Part shown: positions 14,218 to 18,060 of the stretch, piece after piece
Layout: every line of letters starts with the position of its first letter
Position numbering within the stretch: the stretch's first letter is position 1
Assembly (NCBI GenBank): GCA_002427995.1
Contig: DIZV01000048.1
Location: 802-18,861 of the forward strand
DNA: 18,060 nucleotides
DNA from: Chloroflexi bacterium UBA6019
Lineage (GTDB): Bacteria > Chloroflexota > Dormibacteria > Dormibacterales > Dormibacteraceae
Direction of reading: 5' to 3'
Position numbers and translations under genes: made by a program
Notes under the pieces: model-generated
What the model saw: the letters and a program-made list of their open reading frames with translations, nothing else
The model's database searches: none
What the model was told of the DNA's origin: nothing

Positions 14218-15168
14218 ATGGAAGCTTTTGGCGGACTTCACCACGTAACCGCGATCACCGGCGACGCGCCCGGCAATCTCCATTTCTATACCGACGTGCT
14301 GGGAATGCGGCTGGTGAAGAAGACCGTCAACCAGGACGACGTGTCGGCCTACCACCTCTTCTACGCCGACGCGAAAGGCAGCCCCGGGACCGACCTGACC
14401 TTCTTCGACTGGCCCGAGACGCCCACCAACCGGTCGGGCGCGGGCAGCATCGCCCCCACCGCGCTCAGGGTGGCGGGCCCTCCTTCGCTCGAGTGGTGGC
14501 TGGCCCGCTTCGCCGACCGCGGCGTCCAGCACGGCGACATCGGCGAGCGAAACGGCCGCGCTTTTCTCCCCTTTGAGGACGCGGAGGGCCAGCGGCTGGA
14601 GCTGGTCGACGATGGCGGAGCGCCAGGGGGCGCCCCCTGGGCGAAGAGCCCGGTCCCGGGCGAGCACCAGGTCAAGGGTCTCCACGGCGTGACGCTGACC
14701 AGCCGCCGCCCGCGGGAGACGGCCGACCTGCTGTTCGGCGCGATGGGCTTTCGCGCGACGGGCGAGCGCGACCTGCCCGACGGCGGCACCGAGCATTTCC
14801 TCGAGGTGGGGCCCGGCGGCCCGGGCACCGAGGTCGTCCTGTCGGTCCCCGCGCAGGCGATCGCTGCCCTGCAGGGGCGGGGCGGTGTCCACCACGTCGC
14901 CTTCCGGGTGCCGGACGCGGAGACGCAGGCGGCCTGGCGGGAGAAGATCGAAAGCATCGGCCTCCGCCCCACTCCTGTGATCGACCGCTTCTACTTCAAG
15001 TCGGTCTACTTCCGCGAACCCGGCGGGATCCTTTTCGAGATCGCCACCGACGGTCCCGGCTTCTCGGCCGACGAGCCCGAGGAGAAGCTGGGCGAGAACC
15101 TGGCACTGCCCCCGTTCCTGGAGCCCGATCGAGAGAGGATCGAAGCGGGCCTCGTGCCGCTGGCCTGA
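14218..15168 (+). CDS. Ring-cleaving dioxygenase, hydroquinone type (PcpA/LinE/MhqO-like)
   Basis: The product has 316 residues with two VOC (glyoxalase-fold) halves. GLHHVTAITGDAPGNLHFYTDVLG opens it, followed by LVKKTVNQDDVSAYHLFYAD and GTDLTFFDWP, typical of hydroquinone 1,2-dioxygenases such as PcpA, LinE and Bacillus MhqO. The Fe(II) ligands are expected as H9, H226 (GGVHHVAFRV) and E274 (ILFEIATDG), at nearly the same positions as the known PcpA ligands. The enzyme would open the ring of a (substituted) hydroquinone with O2. ATG 14218 is preferred to an in-frame TTG at 14212. It leads a three-gene operon with 23- and 28-bp gaps, and a palindrome sits in its promoter. The chloro-, methyl- or natural hydroquinone preference is not readable. 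Confidence 0.88.
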   Translation: MEAFGGLHHVTAITGDAPGNLHFYTDVLGMRLVKKTVNQDDVSAYHLFYADAKGSPGTDLTFFDWPETPTNRSGAGSIAPTALRVAGPPSLEWWLARFADRGVQHGDIGERNGRAFLPFEDAEGQRLELVDDGGAPGGAPWAKSPVPGEHQVKGLHGVTLTSRRPRETADLLFGAMGFRATGERDLPDGGTEHFLEVGPGGPGTEVVLSVPAQAIAALQGRGGVHHVAFRVPDAETQAAWREKIESIGLRPTPVIDRFYFKSVYFREPGGILFEIATDGPGFSADEPEEKLGENLALPPFLEPDRERIEAGLVPLA

Positions 15169-15191
15169 AGCGGAAGGAGATTCCAACCAGA

Positions 15192-15827
15192 ATGAAGCTG
15201 GCCATCATCGGATCCGGCAATGTCGGCAAGGCGCTCGCGGGCAACGCGGTGCGGGCCGGCCATGCCGTCACCGTCGCCGCCTCGCACCCCGAGAACGCCC
15301 AGGCCGCGGCCCAGGCCAGCGGGGCGCAGGCCGCCGGCTCCAACGCGGAAGCGGTCGGCGCGGCGGACGTCGTCATCCTCGCCATGCCCTCGGCGGCCGC
15401 GTCGAGCGTGGTCAGTGAGCTCGGCAGCGCGCTCGAGGGCAAGGTGGTGGTCGATGTCACCAACCGCGTCAACTCCGCCGATCCAGGCTCGATGCTGGAC
15501 GGCGATTCGGTCACCGAGCAACTGCAGGTGCTTGTGCCGCGCGCGAAGTTCGTGAAGGCCTTCAACACCATCTTCGCCTCGGTGATGGCCAACCCGACCG
15601 GCGACGGTCAGCCCGTCGACACCTTTCTGGCCGGCGACGACGCCGAGGCCCGCGCCACCGTGGCCGAGCTGGCGAAGTCGATGGGTTTCCGGCCGATCGA
15701 CGCCGGTGGGCTCCCGATTGCGCGCGTCCTGGAGGGCATGGCCCTCCTCAACATCCTGCTCCAGATCAGCAATCGCTGGCCGTGGCAGAGCAGCTGGAAG
15801 CTGGCCGGGCCGACCGGCGGCGTCTGA
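15192..15827 (+). CDS. NADPH-dependent F420 reductase-like NAD(P)-binding protein
   Basis: The product has 211 residues. MKLAIIGSGNVGKALAG carries the N-terminal GxGxxG Rossmann loop (7-12), followed by VVILAMPSAAASSVV, GKVVVDVTNRVN and KAFNTIFASVM, the pattern of the F420H2:NADP+ oxidoreductase (Fno) and YrkJ/NAD-binding-2 family. It ends in the GMALLNILLQI helix. Fno moves hydride between F420 and NADP; many relatives in this group have no known F420 role. GGAAGGAGA (15172-15180) is a strong ribosome site 11 nt before the ATG. Its place between two ring-cleaving-type VOC genes suggests it supplies or recycles reductant for a quinone/hydroquinone step, but that is inference. Confidence 0.85.
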   Translation: MKLAIIGSGNVGKALAGNAVRAGHAVTVAASHPENAQAAAQASGAQAAGSNAEAVGAADVVILAMPSAAASSVVSELGSALEGKVVVDVTNRVNSADPGSMLDGDSVTEQLQVLVPRAKFVKAFNTIFASVMANPTGDGQPVDTFLAGDDAEARATVAELAKSMGFRPIDAGGLPIARVLEGMALLNILLQISNRWPWQSSWKLAGPTGGV

Positions 15828-15855
15828 GCGAAACCGAGAGAGGGAATTGAACCGA

Positions 15856-16437
15856 ATGAGCACCACGCACCAGCAACAGCCAGGAGTGACACCCCGCGAG
15901 CTCGCGCCGCGGTCCATCGACCCGGGGGTCAACATCGGTCACGTCCACCTGAAGACGGCCGATTTGGACCGGATCAAGAAGTTCTACGTCGACATCCTCG
16001 GCTTCGACGTCGTCTTCCGGATGCCGGATGCGCTATTCATCTCCGCCGGCGGCTACCACCACACTCTGGGCTTCAACACCTGGGAGTCGAAGGGCGGCAC
16101 GCCGCCCCCGCCGGAGACGACGGGTCTCTACCACGTCGCGATCCGCTACCCGACCCGCGCCACCCTCGGTGACGCGCTCCGGCGCCTGGTTCGCGCCGAC
16201 TACTCGCTGAGCGGCGTCAATGACCACGGCACCCATGAGGCGCTCTACCTCAACGACCCCGACGGCAACGGCCTCGAGCTCTGCTGGGACCGTCCGCAGT
16301 CGGAGTGGCCGCTCGACGAGGAGGGCCACCTGGCCTTCGGCAACCGGCGCCTCGACCTGGCCGGCCTCATGGCCGAGGGCGCGCCCTCCGAAGAGGTGGA
16401 CAGCGCGGGGCACTGGCAGCCGGCGAACCGCGCCTAA
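15856..16437 (+). CDS. VOC-family protein, catechol-2,3-dioxygenase-like
   Basis: The product has 193 residues. After an N-terminal extension of ~25 residues comes NIGHVHLKTADLDRIKKFYVDILGF, then GLYHVAIRYP and NDPDGNGLELCWDRP. The metal site should be H29, H93 and E141, the facial triad of extradiol dioxygenases. Overall it resembles the first half of Bacillus CatE-type catechol 2,3-dioxygenase, which is longer (two VOC pairs), so this is a single-module version. It might cleave a catechol or act as an isomerase/lyase of the same fold. GAGAGAGGGA lies before the ATG. The stop at 16437 overlaps by 4 bp the end of the convergent membrane protein. Confidence 0.82.
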   Translation: MSTTHQQQPGVTPRELAPRSIDPGVNIGHVHLKTADLDRIKKFYVDILGFDVVFRMPDALFISAGGYHHTLGFNTWESKGGTPPPPETTGLYHVAIRYPTRATLGDALRRLVRADYSLSGVNDHGTHEALYLNDPDGNGLELCWDRPQSEWPLDEEGHLAFGNRRLDLAGLMAEGAPSEEVDSAGHWQPANRA

Positions 16438-16577
16438 GCGCCCAAAGCGGAGGCGAGCCCGAGCGCACCGGCGAACGCCATCAGGATCACCACCGCGGCG
16501 CCCAACCGGTCGCCGGCGACCGTCCAGCTCATGAACACGAGCACTGCGGCGACGGCGATCACCCGGTAATAGCCCAG
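16434..16577 (-). pseudogene. Displaced C-terminus of the polytopic membrane protein (frameshift)
   Basis: After the premature stop of the gene at 16559-17590, a neighbouring frame continues with LGYYRVIAVAAVLVFMSWTV and a second hydrophobic segment to a TAG at 16434. Restoring one C in the CCCC run (forward GGGG, 16577-16580) would read ...WTDPLGYYRV and join both parts into one ~390-residue membrane protein. I therefore treat this as the true 3' end of that gene. Confidence 0.65.
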
Positions 16578-17590
16578 GGGTCGGTCCAGGTGTCGGTGCC
16601 GGCGGCGAGCCCGATCAGGCCGTAGAGGGCGGCGCCGGCGGCAAAGCGGTCGCGCGTCCCGGCGAAGCGGACGATGGCGAGCGCGCAGATCAGGATCGGT
16701 GGCAGCAGGAACGCGTAGCGGCCCGGCGCCGAAGCGGCCCGGATGAGCTCCAGGAGCGGCGCGCCCGGCGGATCGAGCAGGTGGCCCTGGAGGTTCGACT
16801 GCCGCGTCTGGACGGCTCGGAGCACGAACAGGGACCAGGCCACCACCAGCCCCAGGAGGAAGCCGTGCTGGAGCGCTCGCCCCCAGCTCCTCGCCGCCGC
16901 GTTGCGGATCATCTCGGTGAGCTGGACGACGGCGGTCGTCTCCTTCGCCAAGGCGGAGAGGAAGAGCAGGACGGGGATCTCGAGCAGCATCCCCCAGGCC
17001 ACCAGCGCGAGCTGGAGCGGCTCGGTCAGGTCGTAGAGGATCGGGACCCAGAGTCCCGGAAAGATCGCGACCGCCAGGGCCAGGACCGGTGGCCGGCCGG
17101 CTCGGCGAGCCGCGACCGCGCACGCCGCGACGGTGGCGGCGGAGGCGAGCACGTTGACCAGGACCAAGAGGTAGGGCAGCAGGCTGCGGTTGCCGAGGCT
17201 GAGGAGCCAGGCGAGGAGGGGGTAAAGGATTCGCCGGAAGCGCTGGGAGTTGTCGAGCGAATGAGCTGTGGCGGGGTTGCGCAGGAAGGGGTCCTGCGCG
17301 ATGAAGAAGTAGAACTGGCCGTCATAGCCGTCGCCGTGGCCCGCCCGCTGCCCGGGTAGGAGCTGACCCGGCGTGGCGTAGCGGTCGCCGGCGCGGATGG
17401 AACGGTAGTAGTGGAAACCGTCGACGCTGCCGGCGCGCAGTGCGAGTCCGCCAAAGAGGGCGAGGCCGATGGCAACCGTGGCCGCCAGCCCGAGCCAGCC
17501 CGAGCCCGAGGCTCCCGTTCTCCGCGAGGGCCGTCCCAATGCGGCCGGTAATGCTAAGACGAAGCGGGTTCGGGTGGGGCCGGCACCCAC
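16559..17590 (-). CDS. Polytopic membrane protein, GT-C/glycopolymer type, frameshifted
   Basis: The 343-residue frame begins at GTG 17590 (a TTG at 17539, 11 nt after a TAGCAT, is an alternative start). After one N-terminal helix (GLAATVAIGLALFGGLAL) comes a large extracytoplasmic loop with DGYDGQFYFFIAQDPFLRNP and SQRFRRILYPLLAWLLSLG. Multiple helices follow, with LYDLTEPL and LAKET at loop ends. This layout fits GT-C-like integral membrane proteins that handle lipid-linked sugars or cell-surface glycopolymers; the exact family is uncertain. The frame stops early at 16559 because of a probable one-base loss at 16577-16580; the lost C-terminal helices are found in the next frame. The region between LLEIPVLLF and LAKET also looks compressed. 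Activity is doubtful if the frameshift is real. Confidence 0.65.
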   Translation of the reverse strand: MGAGPTRTRFVLALPAALGRPSRRTGASGSGWLGLAATVAIGLALFGGLALRAGSVDGFHYYRSIRAGDRYATPGQLLPGQRAGHGDGYDGQFYFFIAQDPFLRNPATAHSLDNSQRFRRILYPLLAWLLSLGNRSLLPYLLVLVNVLASAATVAACAVAARRAGRPPVLALAVAIFPGLWVPILYDLTEPLQLALVAWGMLLEIPVLLFLSALAKETTAVVQLTEMIRNAAARSWGRALQHGFLLGLVVAWSLFVLRAVQTRQSNLQGHLLDPPGAPLLELIRAASAPGRYAFLLPPILICALAIVRFAGTRDRFAAGAALYGLIGLAAGTDTWTDPWAITG

Positions 17591-17623
17591 CTGCGGGCGT
17601 CCGGCCCCTTCCTCCTGGCCGGG

Positions 17624-17911
17624 CTACATCTCGAAGATCGGGTGCACCTCGACCGTCCCACCCCCGTGCGCGGCCGGGATCCGAGCGGCCCAGGCGATCG
17701 CTTCTGCCCGGTCCTTGCAGTCAAAGACCCAATAGCCGTTCAGCCGGGGCGACGCCGGGTGCATCGGGCCATCGGTGGCCTTCGTCTGGCCGTCGTGGAC
17801 CTGGACGCTGATACCGGCCGCCGACGGCTGGCAGGGGTCGCCTCCGCGGAGGGTCCCGGCGGCCTGGGCATCCTCCAGGACCTTGCCGTAGGCCTTGATC
17901 TCCGCCTCCAT
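17624..17911 (-). CDS. YciI/DGPF-family protein, main frame
   Basis: The 95-residue frame reads YGKVLEDAQAAGTLRGGDPCQP, VQVHDGQTKATDGPM, LNGYWVFDCKDRAEAIAWAARIP and TVEVHPIFEM, the pattern of YCII-related (DGPF) proteins of ~120 residues with a ferredoxin-like fold. Here the DGPF tetrapeptide is DGPM. Their biochemical role is mostly unknown; genes of this family often sit next to ECF sigma factors, none of which is inside the window. The natural N-terminus lies in another frame (17912-17978). Without it the first beta strand is missing. Confidence 0.7.
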   Translation of the reverse strand: MEAEIKAYGKVLEDAQAAGTLRGGDPCQPSAAGISVQVHDGQTKATDGPMHPASPRLNGYWVFDCKDRAEAIAWAARIPAAHGGGTVEVHPIFEM

Positions 17912-17978
17912 CTCGGGCGACCCGGGTCGGGGCGCCCGGGACTCGTCGACGTATTTGCAGAAACATGTACTTGGCCAT
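17912..17978 (-). pseudogene. Displaced N-terminus of the YciI-family gene (frameshift)
   Basis: An ATG at 17978, preceded by AAGGAG 11 nt upstream, starts MAKYMF, the usual YciI-family opening. The frame then goes wrong. Removing one T from the TTT run (forward AAA, 17961-17963) gives MAKYMFCKYVDES, continuing to RAPRPGSPEMEAEIKAYG in the main frame. This is the expected N-terminus. Confidence 0.65.
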
Positions 17979-18060
17979 TCGCTTGGCGTCTCCTTGACTA
18001 TGCGGCCGGCCCAGCCCGCCCCTCTCGGCCGGGAGCAGTCCAGCGCTCGTCAGGTACGAC
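17979..18060. other. Right edge, no gene recognised
   Basis: The last 82 bases hold the ribosome site of the YciI-family gene near 17990. Further right, no frame on either strand gives a recognisable protein in the short stretch available. Confidence 0.3.

Noticed and set aside
15006..15935. 309-residue minus-strand frame opposite the reductase-like gene
   Set aside because: Gly/Arg/Val-rich shadow frame; the plus-strand operon genes have clear motifs and ribosome sites.

Overview
The window is a GC-rich (about two-thirds G+C by eye), densely packed stretch of bacterial chromosome. It has no tRNA, rRNA, CRISPR array, insertion sequence or transcription-factor gene that I can recognise. Gene content (flavoprotein oxidases, a CoA-ester-type aromatic hydroxylase, vicinal-oxygen-chelate dioxygenases, MFS and ABC-2 transporters, an F420/NADP-reductase-like protein) and frequent leaderless-looking starts suggest a soil bacterium of the Chloroflexota / Dormibacterota / Actinomycetota kind. 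The phylum is a guess from style, not a marker-gene result.

Layout. Positions 1-701 hold two gene halves joined back to back: the 5' part of a sugar-lactone FAD oxidase and the 3' part of an APC-type amino acid permease. Next is an FAA-type hydrolase (773-1600, +), convergent with a minus-strand set: a flavin monooxygenase with a reduced OYE-like C-terminus, translationally coupled to a small membrane protein (1613-3978), then a secreted GH25-like protein (4018-4755) and an alkyl-DHAP-synthase-like FAD oxidase (4924-6522). The last of these is divergent, across 36 bp, from an MFS transporter coupled to a DAO-type oxidase (6559-8864, +). An ABC-2 exporter of one ATPase and two permeases follows (8890-11563, +). 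Its 3' end is overlapped by 402 bp of a convergent alpha/beta hydrolase ORF, which lies downstream of a Kef-type cation/proton antiporter (12352-14094, -).

Divergent from the antiporter is a three-gene operon (14218-16437, +): a hydroquinone-type ring-cleaving dioxygenase, an NAD(P)-binding reductase-like protein and a second dioxygenase-like VOC protein. A near-perfect 18-bp palindrome sits in its promoter region. The right end (16434-17978, -) holds a polytopic membrane protein and a YciI-family gene, each broken by a one-base frameshift in a short homopolymer.

Together the genes look like a mosaic of aromatic-compound oxidation and detoxification plus transport, with no obligate single pathway. 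The most informative signals are regulatory. Several operon-leading genes have a TANNNT hexamer 8-9 nt before the start codon and no Shine-Dalgarno, whereas coupled or internal genes overlap their neighbour or carry a Shine-Dalgarno. There is also a hairpin that would hide the ribosome site of the secreted GH25-like gene, and the palindromic operator candidate before the dioxygenase operon. The joined gene halves and the frameshifts could be real decay or assembly error; the sequence alone cannot decide.
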